Shown in pieces: positions 7,851-16,449 of a stretch of 64,000 nucleotides of DNA; the stretch's first letter is position 1, and the number at the start of each line of letters is the position of its first letter. The position numbers and the translations under genes were made by a program. The DNA is from Beutenbergia cavernae DSM 12333 (GTDB taxonomy: Bacteria > Actinomycetota > Actinomycetes > Actinomycetales > Beutenbergiaceae), in NCBI RefSeq assembly GCF_000023105.1, contig NC_012669.1:2047025-2111024 (forward strand). The letters run 5' to 3'. The notes beneath the pieces were generated by a model. The model had not been told where the DNA came from. It did no database searches and saw nothing but the letters and a program-made list of their open reading frames with translations.

Positions 7851-9099
7851 CCTTCCCGGTCGCTGACCGGTGCTCGGGGGTCGGTCTCGCGGGGAGCGAG
7901 CCGTGCAACAGGTAGTGGCCCACGGCCTGGGCCCGGAAGATCGCCGGATTGTGGGACGCGACGGTGCGCGCGTTCCGCCAGTGCCGGTCGAGCCGCAGCT
8001 TCTCGCTGGTCGCGGACGCCCCGCCGACCTCGAACAGCGCAGTGGTGGCCTGGAGCGTCAGGTCGATCACCACGCCCTGGGCACGGAACACCGTGACGTT
8101 GGCGTCGTCGAACGTCGCGAGGTCCGTGACGCCGTCACGCTGCGCCGCGAACGCGTCCTCGAGCGGGTCCGCCGCCGCGAGCACGGTGGACTCCGTCGCC
8201 AGGGCGAGCCCGGAGACGGTCCCGATCACCTGCTGGACGGCGGGACTGTGGCGCGGCTCGACCGGGTTCTCGAGACCGACCCGCCGCGACCTGCCGGACA
8301 CGAACGCGACGGCGTCGCGAGCCGCGGCACGGGCGATGCCGGCGAGGGTCGCGAGGAGCACGAGCTGGTAGAAGCCGGAGATCGCGGTCGGGCGTGGGGC
8401 GTCACGGGAGTACCGCGTGACGTGCTCCTCGTCGACGACGACGTCGCGGAACTCGGTCGTGCCGCTTCCGGTGAGGCGCTGGCCGAAGCCGGTCCAGTCG
8501 TCGATCCGCGTGACGCCCGGCGCCGTCGTCGGCACGGCGACCGTCACCCGCTCGTCACCGTGCGCGGCCGTCACGTTGATCCAGTCGGCGAACAGGGTGC
8601 CGGTGCTGTAGTACTTCGTGCCGTTGAGCACGAGCCGGGTGGCGCCGTCGACCTCCTGCTCGGTGAGCACGGTGGAGGCCTCCTCGAACGTCGCGTTCCC
8701 GAGCTCGCTCTGCGCGTTCCCCACGAGGACGCCGTCGACGGCCGCCCGCGCCCAGTGCTCGCGGTAGGCGGGGTCGGGGTGCGCGAGCCGCACCTCGAGG
8801 AACGCGAAGTGGCCGCGCAGGAGCTGCGCGAGATTGGAGTCGGCCTCCGCGAGCTCGATGAGCAGCCGGAAGAACTGGCGGGTGCTCGCCCCCGAGCCGC
8901 CCCACTCCGCCGGCACGCGGACGGCGCCGAACCCGGCCGCCCGCAGCCACTCGACCTCCTCGAACGGCAGGCGCCGCGCGTTCTCCCGATCGGCCGCCCC
9001 CTCGCGGATCCGGTCGAAGACCGGCCTGAAGCGGGCGAGGAGCTGCTCGTCCGAGACGGCCGTCTCCGGTGCTGGTGCGAACTGCGTCGTCGCTGTCAT
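7837..9099 (-). CDS. Acyl-CoA dehydrogenase-fold flavin monooxygenase (DszC/SfnB-like)
   Basis: A 420-residue protein with the acyl-CoA dehydrogenase fold. It has an N-terminal helical domain (about residues 15-130) with AEWGGSGAS, a beta domain containing LNGTKYYSTGTLFADWINV and DDWTGFGQRLTGSGTTEF, and a C-terminal helical domain ending in LDRHWRNARTVASHNP. The GxRxTGSGT-type and DxHWRNARTxxxHNP motifs match the DszC/SfnB branch, which uses reduced flavin and O2 to oxygenate sulfur compounds and does not dehydrogenate acyl-CoA. It starts with ATG at 9099, 4 nt before the end of the ABC ATPase gene. Pairing with the DszA-like gene supports a sulfur role. Confidence 0.87.
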   Translation of the reverse strand: MTATTQFAPAPETAVSDEQLLARFRPVFDRIREGAADRENARRLPFEEVEWLRAAGFGAVRVPAEWGGSGASTRQFFRLLIELAEADSNLAQLLRGHFAFLEVRLAHPDPAYREHWARAAVDGVLVGNAQSELGNATFEEASTVLTEQEVDGATRLVLNGTKYYSTGTLFADWINVTAAHGDERVTVAVPTTAPGVTRIDDWTGFGQRLTGSGTTEFRDVVVDEEHVTRYSRDAPRPTAISGFYQLVLLATLAGIARAAARDAVAFVSGRSRRVGLENPVEPRHSPAVQQVIGTVSGLALATESTVLAAADPLEDAFAAQRDGVTDLATFDDANVTVFRAQGVVIDLTLQATTALFEVGGASATSEKLRLDRHWRNARTVASHNPAIFRAQAVGHYLLHGSLPARPTPEHRSATGKDADA

Positions 9100-9103
9100 G
9101 GGA

Positions 9104-10756
9104 TCACGTCCTGATCGGTTCGGTGGACAGGGTCGGTGTCGCGACCTCGGGCAGGCGAGGCACGGCCGCGAACAGGGCGCGCGTGTAGGGGTGGGTGGGG
9201 CGGTGGAGGACGTCGCCGGCCGGACCGGACTCGACGACCCGGCCGTCCTTGAGCACGAGGACGTCGTGGCTGACCTCGTGGACCACGCCCAGGTCGTGCG
9301 AGATGAACAGGTACGCCGTCCCGGTGCGCAGCTGGAGGTCGGCCAGGAGCTCGAGCACCTGCGCCTGCGTGGAGACGTCGAGCGCAGAGACGGGTTCGTC
9401 GCACACCACGACCGAGGGCCGGGCCGCCAGTGCGCGAGCGATCGCGACCCGCTGGCGCTGACCTCCGGACAGCACGGCCGGGCGGCGCGGCAGGACGTCC
9501 TCGGGGAGTCCGACGAGCTCGAGCAGCTCGACGGCTCGCCGTCGGCGGTCCCCGCGCGCCGTCGCCGCGTCGAGCGCGATCACCTCGCCGAGCACCCGGT
9601 CCACGGTGTACCGCGGGTCGAAGCTGCTCGTCGGGTCCTGGTGGATGACGCCGATGCGTCGGCGCAGACGGCGCCGCGCGGGCGCGTCGAGGTCGCGCCA
9701 CGTCTGCCCGTCGACGGCGACGGCGCCGGTGTCGGGCGCCTCCAGCCCGACGAGGAGCCGTGCCAGCGTGGTCTTGCCCGACCCCGACTCACCGACGAGC
9801 CCGAGGGTGCGCCCCCGGTGCAGCTGGAACGAGACGTCGTCGACGGCGCGGAACGTCCGGCGTCCCTCGACGGCGAACGACTTGCTCACCGCCCGCACCT
9901 CGGCGACGACGTCGGGCTCCGCCGTCCCGACCGGTGGTGCTGCCGTTCGCGCGTCCAGCGCCAGGCGCGGCACCGCCGAGAGCAGCAGCCGCGTGTAGTC
10001 GTGGCCGGGGGAGTGCAGCAGGTCGGCGGTGCTGGCCTCCTCGACGATCCGCCCCTGGCGCATCACCGCGACCCGGTCGGCGATCTGCGAGACCACAGCG
10101 AGGTCGTGGCTGATGAACAGCAGCGTGGTCCCGGCGTCCTTGAGGTCCCGCAGGACGTCGAGGATCCGGGCCTGCACGGTGACGTCGAGAGCCGTGGTCG
10201 GCTCGTCGAGCACGATGAGCTCCGGCTGGGCGGCGAGCGCCGTGGCGATGAGCGCGCGCTGTCGCAGCCCGCCGGAGAGCTGGTCCGGACGTTGGGCGGC
10301 GCGCAGCCCGGGCTCGTCGACGCCCACCCGGGTGAGCAGCTCGATCACGCGCTCGTGTCGTTGCCTCGCAGGAATCGCCGTGTGGAGGCGCAGCACCTCC
10401 TCGATCTCCCGGCCGACGGGGCGGAGCGGGTCGAGCGACACGAGCGCGTCCTGCAGCACGAAGCCCACGCGGCTCCCGCGCAGCCGTCGCCAGCCGCGCC
10501 GCGGCACCGAGAAGACGTCGACGCCGGCGACCCCGATCCGAGCGGCCCGTACCGTCGACCGATCGCCGGCCAGGCCGATGAGCGCACGCGCGGTGACGCT
10601 CTTGCCGGAGCCCGACTCACCGACCAGCGCGAGCGCCTCGCCCCGACGCACGTGCAGGTCGACGTCGGCGACGACCGTGCGCGCGTGGTGACGGCGCCCG
10701 AACGAGACGGTGAGCCCGGCGACGTCGAGCACCGGTGCGTCTTCGAGGACGGTCAT
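9104..10756 (-). CDS. Dipeptide/nickel-type ABC transporter, fused double ATPase
   Basis: A 550-residue protein with two complete ABC ATPase domains in tandem (DppD-DppF fusion). Domain 1 has Walker A GESGSGKS near residue 45, an LSGG signature (DQLSGGLRQR) and Walker B ELIVLDEPTTALD. Domain 2 repeats these as GESGSGKTTL, LSGGQRQR and VVVCDEPVSALD. Each ends in the HSPGHDYTR/HRPTHPYTR element typical of oligopeptide transporters. It energises import through the two permeases. The ATG at 10756 overlaps the stop of the permease gene as ATGA, showing translational coupling; an upstream in-frame extension would lie inside the permease and is rejected. Confidence 0.93.
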   Translation of the reverse strand: MTVLEDAPVLDVAGLTVSFGRRHHARTVVADVDLHVRRGEALALVGESGSGKSVTARALIGLAGDRSTVRAARIGVAGVDVFSVPRRGWRRLRGSRVGFVLQDALVSLDPLRPVGREIEEVLRLHTAIPARQRHERVIELLTRVGVDEPGLRAAQRPDQLSGGLRQRALIATALAAQPELIVLDEPTTALDVTVQARILDVLRDLKDAGTTLLFISHDLAVVSQIADRVAVMRQGRIVEEASTADLLHSPGHDYTRLLLSAVPRLALDARTAAPPVGTAEPDVVAEVRAVSKSFAVEGRRTFRAVDDVSFQLHRGRTLGLVGESGSGKTTLARLLVGLEAPDTGAVAVDGQTWRDLDAPARRRLRRRIGVIHQDPTSSFDPRYTVDRVLGEVIALDAATARGDRRRRAVELLELVGLPEDVLPRRPAVLSGGQRQRVAIARALAARPSVVVCDEPVSALDVSTQAQVLELLADLQLRTGTAYLFISHDLGVVHEVSHDVLVLKDGRVVESGPAGDVLHRPTHPYTRALFAAVPRLPEVATPTLSTEPIRT

Positions 10757-11667
10757 CGCAGGCGCCCCTCCGCCCGCGCGGACAGGCCACGGCCGATCGT
10801 CGTCGTGCACATCACGAGCGCGGTGATGACGAGCCCGGGGATGACGCCGTACCACCAGGCGATCGCGAGGTAGTCACGGGACGTCGCGAGGAGCAGACCC
10901 CACTCGGGTGTCGGCGGCGCCGTGCCGAGTCCGAGGAAGCTGAGCGCCGCTCCGGCGACCGACGCCGTCCCGACGCCGATCGTGGCCAGCACGAGCAGCG
11001 GCTTCGTCGCGTTCGGCAGGACGTGCCGCCACACGACGGCTGCGGGGCTCAGACCGAGCGCCACGGCCGCCTCGACGTACGACGAGCGCCGCACCGCGAG
11101 CGTCTGGGTGCGGATCAGCCGCGCGTAGGTGGGGATGCTCGCCAGCCCGATCGCGAGCACGGTGTTGCGCAGGCCACCGCCGAACAAGGAGATCACGACG
11201 AGCGCCAGCAGCAGCTCCGGGAAGGCGAGCCCGACGTCGGTGAGGCGCATCAGCGCCTGGTCGACCCGTCGGTTGCCGAGGCCCGCGAAGATGCCGATCG
11301 CGATCCCGCCGGCGAGACCGATCGCCACCGCGCCGAGTCCCAGGAAGAACGCGTGACGTGCGCCGTGCACGACGCGGCTGTACAGGTCGCGGCCGTTCTC
11401 GTCGGTCCCGAACCAGTGCGCCGCCGCCGGCGGCTGGAGCGCCCCCGTCGTGTCGATGGCGAGCGGGTCCTGGGTCGCGAGCCACTCGGGCCGCAGTGCC
11501 GCCAGGGCGATCACCGCGAGGACGGCGACGGCGACCCAGAAGCCGATCGGGTGCCGCGCGGCCGTGCGCAGCCGACGGCGCGGCGCGGCGCCCGGAGTCG
11601 TGTCCGGATGCGGGGCGGCCGGTAGGACGTCGGCGACGGCGGGCGGCGGGCTGACGGAGACGCTCAT
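10753..11667 (-). CDS. ABC transporter permease, DppC type
   Basis: A 304-residue inner-membrane permease. After a Pro/Ala-rich cytoplasmic start come a first helix (FWVAVAVLAVIALAAL) and the OppC-type N-terminal domain with HWFGTDENGRDLYSRV, a hallmark of DppC/OppC. Several further helices follow, and the cytoplasmic EAA loop reads EAAVALGLSPAAVVWRHVLPN. It ends with IGRGLSARAEGRLR. Its ATG at 11667 overlaps the stop of the DppB-type gene as ATGA, and its own stop overlaps the ATPase start. It forms the translocation pore with the next permease. Confidence 0.92.
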   Translation of the reverse strand: MSVSVSPPPAVADVLPAAPHPDTTPGAAPRRRLRTAARHPIGFWVAVAVLAVIALAALRPEWLATQDPLAIDTTGALQPPAAAHWFGTDENGRDLYSRVVHGARHAFFLGLGAVAIGLAGGIAIGIFAGLGNRRVDQALMRLTDVGLAFPELLLALVVISLFGGGLRNTVLAIGLASIPTYARLIRTQTLAVRRSSYVEAAVALGLSPAAVVWRHVLPNATKPLLVLATIGVGTASVAGAALSFLGLGTAPPTPEWGLLLATSRDYLAIAWWYGVIPGLVITALVMCTTTIGRGLSARAEGRLR

Positions 11668-12662
11668 GTCGCTCCTCTGAGGCGCGGGTCGATCAGCGGG
11701 TAGGCGAGGTCGACGACGAAGTTGACGACGACGTAGGCGAGGGCTGACAGCAGGACCAGACCGAGCACCATCGGCATGTCCTTGGAGTTGACGGCGGTCA
11801 GCAGCATGCGTCCGACGCCCTGCCGGCCGAAGAGCGACTCGGCGATGACGGCGCCGCCGAGCAGGCCGCCCACCACGAACCCGGACATGGTGGCGAGCGG
11901 CAGCAGGGCGTGCCGGAGCGCGTGGCCGAGGCGCACCCCGGTCTCGCCGAGCCCACGGGCGCGGGCGCTGGTGATGAACGGCTCGTCCAGCGCCTGCTCG
12001 AGCGCCTCGCGCAGCACCTGGGTGAGCACCGCCGCGGAGCCGATCGCGATCGTGACGGCCGGCAGGACGAGCGAGGGCCACCCCTCGCTCCCGATGGACG
12101 GCAACCAGCCGAGGCCGAAGGAGAAGATCGTGAGCAGCACGATCCCGATCCAGAACCCTGGGGCGGCGATGAGGAACAGCTCCGCCGCCGACGACGTGCC
12201 GCGGACCCAGCGTCCCCGCTTCGCCGTCACGAGCGCCGCGACGACGGCGATCGTGACGGCGAGCGCCGCGGCCGTCAGCCCCAGCGTGACCGTCGCCCCG
12301 AGCTGCTCCCCGATCGCGTCGGCCACCGGCCGCCGAAGGCGGTACGACTCGCCGAGGTCACCCTGGAGCAGGCGCACGAGGTATGCGCCGTACTGCTCGT
12401 ACCACGGCCGGTCGAGGCCGTGCTCGAGCCGGACCTGCGCGAGCACCTCGGGAGACGGGCTCGCCTCCGGGCCGCCCACGATCGCGTACGCGGTGTCACC
12501 GGGCACGAGGCGCAGCGTGAGGAAGCCGAGCGTGGCGGCGCTCCAGAGGACGCCGACCCCGAGAACGGCCCGGAGGGCCGCGTACCGCAGGAACGCCCCG
12601 AAAGCCCGGCCACTCGCACGAGGCCCGGCCGGGGCCTCGCCGCTCGTCAGTCGCGTCGACAC
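11664..12662 (-). CDS. ABC transporter permease, DppB type
   Basis: A 332-residue permease with six predicted helices. It starts with a short Ser/Ala-rich tail, then GVGVLWSAATLGFLTLRLVPGD, the DppB/OppB first helix and its conserved RLVPGD motif. ARARGLGETGVRLGHALRHALLP is the EAA-type coupling loop. GTG at 12662 is chosen because it starts 4 nt after the substrate-binding-protein stop and gives the usual length; the longer in-frame reading overlaps that gene. It pairs with the DppC-type permease in the same operon. Confidence 0.88.
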   Translation of the reverse strand: MSTRLTSGEAPAGPRASGRAFGAFLRYAALRAVLGVGVLWSAATLGFLTLRLVPGDTAYAIVGGPEASPSPEVLAQVRLEHGLDRPWYEQYGAYLVRLLQGDLGESYRLRRPVADAIGEQLGATVTLGLTAAALAVTIAVVAALVTAKRGRWVRGTSSAAELFLIAAPGFWIGIVLLTIFSFGLGWLPSIGSEGWPSLVLPAVTIAIGSAAVLTQVLREALEQALDEPFITSARARGLGETGVRLGHALRHALLPLATMSGFVVGGLLGGAVIAESLFGRQGVGRMLLTAVNSKDMPMVLGLVLLSALAYVVVNFVVDLAYPLIDPRLRGAT

Positions 12663-12666
12663 GGCC

Positions 12667-14322
12667 TCAGGACTCCTTCCATGTGTCGTAGAACCACAGC
12701 GCCCCGTAGGCGTAGTCGAAGCCGATGCCGTGGACCGACGACGAGGAGGACACGAGGCTCGGGCGGGTGTAGAGCGGCAGCGACGGCGCCAGCTCGACCA
12801 GCCGAGCCTGCGCCTCGGAGTAGAGCTCCTGACGGGTGGCGTCGTCCGTTGCTTCGCGGGCGCGCTGCGTGAGGTCGTCGATCTGCTCGTCGCGCAGACG
12901 CGTCGAGTTGTTGCCGCGGCGCTCGGGCGTGGTGATGTTGTGGGAGTTGTACTGGATGTACAGGACGTCGGCGGTGTTCGTCGTCCAGATCCCGGCGCTG
13001 AGGTCGAAGTCACCGGCGCTGGAGCGTTCCGACTGCTCCTGCTCGGACACGGTCTGGATCACCACCTCCACACCGACCTCCTTGAGGTGGGCCTGGGCCA
13101 GCTCGAGGATCTGCTGCGTCTGCGCGATCGTGCCGGCCGTGGGGTAGAACAGGGAGAGCCGCTCGCCGTCGCGCGTGCGGTACCCCTCGGCGTCGCGTTC
13201 GGTCCAGCCCGCCTCGTCGAGCAGCTCGTTCGCCCGCTCGACGTCGTAGGTGATCGACGCGTCGGAGTTCGGCGCGAAGTCCGGCGTCGGCGACGTGAGG
13301 TACCCGTCGGCGAGCTGCCACTGGCCGAAGGAGACGGTGTCGACGATCGACTGCCGGTCGACGGCGGCCACCACGGCCTGTCGCACCCGGACGTCGTCGA
13401 GCGGCGCACGCGAGGTGTTGAACCAGATCGAGAACGGGTGGCCCGGCCTGTCGACCCGGGCGAAGTCCAGGTCCGCGCTGGCCTCGACCGCCTCGACGTT
13501 CTGCGGCGGCGTCCAGTCGATGACGTCGACGTCCCCGGCGGCGAGCGCGTTGTACCGCACGCCCTCCTCCGGGATGAAGAGGATCTCGAGCTCGTCGACG
13601 TAGGCGGGTCCCTCGTGCTGCGCCGCAGCCTCCGGCGCCCAGTCGTAGTCCGGGTTCTGGCGGTAGGAGATGCTCTCGCCCTGCGTCCAGTGGTCGAAGA
13701 TGAACGGGCCGGTGCCCACCGGGTGCTCCCGGATGCCGGCGGGGTCCTCGGCGATCTGCTGCGGCGACACGATCGACAGGTAGCTCTGCGACAGCACGTT
13801 GATGAACGCGGAGTACGGGGTCGAGAGCGTCACCTCCAGGGTGAGCTCGTCCACGACGCGGGCGCTGGAGTAAGGAGCGATGTACGCGGCGGCGAGCGGC
13901 GACTGCGTCTCCGGGTCGAGGATGTGCTCGAAGTTCGCGAGCAGTGCCTCCGCGTCCCAGGCGGCGCCGTCGTGGAAGGTCACGCCCTCCCGGAGGGCGA
14001 ACGTGTAGACGAGACCGTCGTCAGAGACCTCCCACGAGTCGGCGAGCCAGGGGTGGAACGTCCCGTCCTCGGCCTGCCAGAACAGCGACTCGAGGACCGG
14101 GCGCAGCAGGACGGTGGTGTTGGTGGCCGAAAGTCCGTGCGGGTCGAGGTTGTCCGGCTCGTCGCCGTTGAGCGCGACGGTGAGGCGTCCCCCGGGCTCG
14201 GGTTCGGCTTCCGTCCCGGACTGCTCGCCACCCCCGGGGTCGCCGCCTGCGCAGGCGGCGAGCAGGAGGGCCGAGAGGAGGATCGTGGCGTGACGGGCGA
14301 CGCGGGAGCGCGAGGAGACCAC
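12667..14322 (-). CDS. Extracellular substrate-binding lipoprotein, family 5 (peptide/nickel type)
   Basis: A 551-residue secreted lipoprotein. The signal peptide ends in a lipobox Leu21-Ala-Ala-Cys24, and Cys24 would be lipidated. A Gly/Glu linker precedes GRLTVALNGDEPDNLDPH, the SBP_bac_5 start. Conserved blocks include YTFALREGVTFHDGAAWDAE, HPVGTGPFIFDHW and the C-terminal LPLYTRPSLV. It delivers an unknown ligand to the permeases. The start is GTG at 14322 with an AAAGGCGG ribosome site. It is the first structural gene of the operon and lies 113 nt downstream of a Cys-Cys leader peptide, pointing to a sulfur-containing ligand rather than a nutritional peptide. Confidence 0.93.
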   Translation of the reverse strand: MVSSRSRVARHATILLSALLLAACAGGDPGGGEQSGTEAEPEPGGRLTVALNGDEPDNLDPHGLSATNTTVLLRPVLESLFWQAEDGTFHPWLADSWEVSDDGLVYTFALREGVTFHDGAAWDAEALLANFEHILDPETQSPLAAAYIAPYSSARVVDELTLEVTLSTPYSAFINVLSQSYLSIVSPQQIAEDPAGIREHPVGTGPFIFDHWTQGESISYRQNPDYDWAPEAAAQHEGPAYVDELEILFIPEEGVRYNALAAGDVDVIDWTPPQNVEAVEASADLDFARVDRPGHPFSIWFNTSRAPLDDVRVRQAVVAAVDRQSIVDTVSFGQWQLADGYLTSPTPDFAPNSDASITYDVERANELLDEAGWTERDAEGYRTRDGERLSLFYPTAGTIAQTQQILELAQAHLKEVGVEVVIQTVSEQEQSERSSAGDFDLSAGIWTTNTADVLYIQYNSHNITTPERRGNNSTRLRDEQIDDLTQRAREATDDATRQELYSEAQARLVELAPSLPLYTRPSLVSSSSSVHGIGFDYAYGALWFYDTWKES

Positions 14323-14395
14323 GAGGGCCGCCTTTCATGGGTTCGGTCAGGCGTGAGGTGAGAGAGGAGGCGCGGATCGTGCCGCGCGGCTGCGA

Positions 14396-14409
14396 GGCCG
14401 TCGTCGGCC
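14396..14409 (-). promoter_or_regulatory. Hairpin in the operon leader
   Basis: GGCCG and CGGCC form a 5-bp stem with a 4-nt loop, 26 nt after the leader-peptide stop and 73 nt before the substrate-binding-protein start. It could be part of an attenuation structure, but pairing alternatives need folding software. Confidence 0.3.
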
Positions 14410-14435
14410 CCAGCGCAGACGGGGGAGAGGCGTCG

Positions 14436-14510
14436 TCAGCGCGGACAGCAGGTGCGGGCGTCGGCGTGAGTGCTCCCGCTGAGTGGGGCCCCGCACTGAG
14501 ACGTCTGCAT
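14436..14510 (-). CDS. Putative Cys-Cys leader peptide upstream of the sulfur operon
   Basis: A 24-codon open frame with ATG at 14510 and TGA at 14436. It contains one internal Cys (position 6) and ends Thr-Cys-Cys-Pro-Arg-stop. The ATG is 7 nt after a TACCGT -10 box and has no Shine-Dalgarno sequence, as expected for a leaderless mRNA. Short leaderless frames with terminal Cys runs before sulfur-metabolism operons are known in actinobacteria, notably mycobacteria, as cysteine-responsive attenuators. The ribosome would stall at UGC-UGU when charged tRNA-Cys is scarce and so raise downstream expression. That it acts this way here is inference. It fits the DszA/DszC-like operon that starts 113 nt downstream. 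Confidence 0.65.
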   Translation of the reverse strand: MQTSQCGAPLSGSTHADARTCCPR

Positions 14511-14517
14511 GGCGGGG

Positions 14518-14523
14518 ACGGTA
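14518..14523 (-). promoter_or_regulatory. -10 box (TACCGT) of the sulfur operon
   Basis: Minus-strand TACCGT ends 7 nt before the leader-peptide ATG at 14510, placing the transcription start at the A of the ATG. The -35 region (TGCCGC at a 17-nt spacing) is poor, suggesting an activator. I see nothing recognisable in the rest of this gap on the plus strand (14524-14696). Confidence 0.5.
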
Positions 14524-14696
14524 GTGACGCACCCGTGACCGCGGCATGCCCCGTTCCAGGAGTCCGGATCTTGAGACGAGTTGATCGCCTGCTGGCGCGA
14601 GCGACGGGCGGGTCGAGAGACGACGGGCGCCGGAGGGCCTGAGCCTCGGGATCTGGGAGGATGGCGGCGTTCCGTCGACCCTCCCAGGGGGCTCCC

Positions 14697-15761
14697 ATGG
14701 CTTACCGCTTCAACTCGCCGCCCGGTTGGCCGGTCCCGCCCGAGGGCTGGGTGCCCCCGGAGGGCTGGACGCCGGACCCCTCCTGGCCGCCGGCGCCCGA
14801 CGGCTGGCAGTACTGGGTCGAGATTCCCGCTGCCGCGCCGCCGCCGTCCTACGGGTCGCAGGACGACCCCACGCAGGCGTTCGGCGTGGGTGGGGTGAGC
14901 GCCTCCACGGACCCCTACGGGCAGCCCACTCAGGCGTACGCCCCGGTGCCGCCTCCGCAGTCCTACGCACCGGCACCGGCGCCGTACTCCTACGACGCCT
15001 CCGCGGCGCCGGGCGGCCAGGCTCCCGGCGGCCCGTACGCTGCGGCGCCCTACGGCGGGCCGGGCGGCCCCGGCGGCCCCGGTGGCGGTTCCAGGACCGG
15101 CCTGTGGATCGGACTGGGCGTCGGCGTGCTCGTGGTGATCCTCGTCGTCGCGTCGGTGCTGCTCCTCAACCGGGGGAACGGCACCCCTGAGGCGGACCCG
15201 ACGACCCCGCTCACGCAGCCCACGGACACGCCCTCGAGCGCCGAGCCGACCGACGCACCCACCACCGACGAGCCCACCGATCCGTCGACGACGGCGGCGG
15301 CCCCGTCCGGTGACGCCCCCGCGGGGAGCCGCGAGGTGCAGGTCGGGGAGCAGATCGAGGTCGTGAACCCGAGCGGCACCACGGACGCGCTCGTCACGCT
15401 GACCGAGGTCTCATGGGATCGCACCTGCGAGACCGATCTCGGCTCGGGCGACACCTTCGTCTGGCTCCACTTCGACGTCGCGGTGGCCGACGACTACGAC
15501 GACAGCATCGTCGGCTTCATGCTCAACCCCCTCGAGTTCTCCGCGTTCGACGGCGCGGGCACCGAGGACTCCTCGGCCGGCATCAACGGGCTCTTCTGCG
15601 GCGACGCCGACCCGTTGCCCTCGGAGATGTCACCGGGCGACCAAGCCTCGGGTTGGCTCGCTCTCTCGGTGCCCGACGACGTGCAGTGGATCGTCTACGA
15701 GTCGATCACGATGTCGTTCACCGACGAGCTCTCGTTCGCCTGGGCCATCAGCGCTCCCTGA
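14697..15761 (+). CDS. Membrane-anchored protein with Trp/Pro-rich N-terminus and extracellular beta domain
   Basis: A 354-residue protein. The N-terminal 40 residues repeat P-P-x-G-W units (FNSPPGWPVPPEGW), a module common in actinobacterial membrane proteins. A Pro/Gly/Tyr-rich cytoplasmic stretch follows (to about residue 137), then one transmembrane helix (GLWIGLGVGVLVVILVVASV, about 139-158). Next come a Thr/Pro/Asp-rich extracellular linker (about 165-215) and a roughly 140-residue beta-rich domain with two cysteines able to form a disulfide, similar in layout to DUF4352 proteins. No enzymatic motif is seen. The ATG at 14697 has an AGGGGG ribosome site; an upstream ATG at 14661 is less likely. 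The role is probably at the cell surface. Confidence 0.75.
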   Translation: MAYRFNSPPGWPVPPEGWVPPEGWTPDPSWPPAPDGWQYWVEIPAAAPPPSYGSQDDPTQAFGVGGVSASTDPYGQPTQAYAPVPPPQSYAPAPAPYSYDASAAPGGQAPGGPYAAAPYGGPGGPGGPGGGSRTGLWIGLGVGVLVVILVVASVLLLNRGNGTPEADPTTPLTQPTDTPSSAEPTDAPTTDEPTDPSTTAAAPSGDAPAGSREVQVGEQIEVVNPSGTTDALVTLTEVSWDRTCETDLGSGDTFVWLHFDVAVADDYDDSIVGFMLNPLEFSAFDGAGTEDSSAGINGLFCGDADPLPSEMSPGDQASGWLALSVPDDVQWIVYESITMSFTDELSFAWAISAP

Positions 15762-15809
15762 CCTTCCGCGGCGGCCGGAGGAGCCCGGTCGCCGTGGAAG
15801 GATGACGCC

Positions 15810-16298
15810 ATGGCGTTCCGAGACATCCGCGTCGTGGGCGATCCGGTCCTGCGCACACCGTGCGAGGAGATCACGGTGATCGACGACCGAGTCCGCACCC
15901 TCGTCGACGATCTCGTCGAGACGGTCGACCACGAGGGCCGTGCAGGGCTGGCCGCGAACCAGATCGGCGTCAGCCTGCGTGCGTTCTCCTGGAACATCGA
16001 CGACGAGGTGGGCTACGTGCTCAACCCGCGCATCGTCGAGCTGAGCGAGGACACCTATCAGGACGGCGACGAGGGGTGCCTGTCCGTCCCCGGTCTGTGG
16101 TTCCCCACCAATCGCGCGTGGTACGCGAAGGTCGTCGGCACGGATCTCGACGGCGCGGAGGTCGTCGTCGAGGGGACCGAGCTCATGGCCCGGTGCCTCC
16201 AGCACGAGGTCGACCACCTGGACGGGATGCTCTACATCGACCGCCTCGAGCGGTCGGTCCGCAAGAAGGCCATGCGCGCGATCCGCGACCAGCTCTGA
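15810..16298 (+). CDS. def: Peptide deformylase
   Basis: A 162-residue metalloenzyme that removes the N-formyl group from new polypeptides. All three family motifs are present: motif 1 GLAANQIGV (residues 46-54), motif 2 EGCLSVPG with metal ligand Cys90, and motif 3 QHEVDHLDG with ligands His132 and His136 and catalytic Glu133. The length is that of a short actinobacterial deformylase without a C-terminal extension. GAAGGATGA upstream of the ATG at 15810 is a usable ribosome site. It stands alone, not beside fmt, so it may be a second copy. Confidence 0.96.
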   Translation: MAFRDIRVVGDPVLRTPCEEITVIDDRVRTLVDDLVETVDHEGRAGLAANQIGVSLRAFSWNIDDEVGYVLNPRIVELSEDTYQDGDEGCLSVPGLWFPTNRAWYAKVVGTDLDGAEVVVEGTELMARCLQHEVDHLDGMLYIDRLERSVRKKAMRAIRDQL

Positions 16299-16449
16299 CG
16301 AACCCGGATCGAGACACGGGGCGCCCAAGGGTGCGCCGGCGGCCGTTCGTCGGGCATGATGGCCCCAACGCCGTTGCTGCATGTCCCAGCCTGGAACCGC
16401 GTCGAGAACGTTGGGGAAGACGTAACTCGACGAGGTCAGGAGGGTCGAC

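Noticed and set aside
11776-14361. An 861-codon open frame antisense to the permease and binding-protein genes
   Set aside because: It crosses two real genes, has no domain and starts within a coding region.
14323-14600. A SAM or other known riboswitch in the sulfur-operon leader
   Set aside because: None of the conserved SAM-I or SAM-IV core sequences is visible on the minus strand. The Cys-Cys open frame is a better explanation of the leader.
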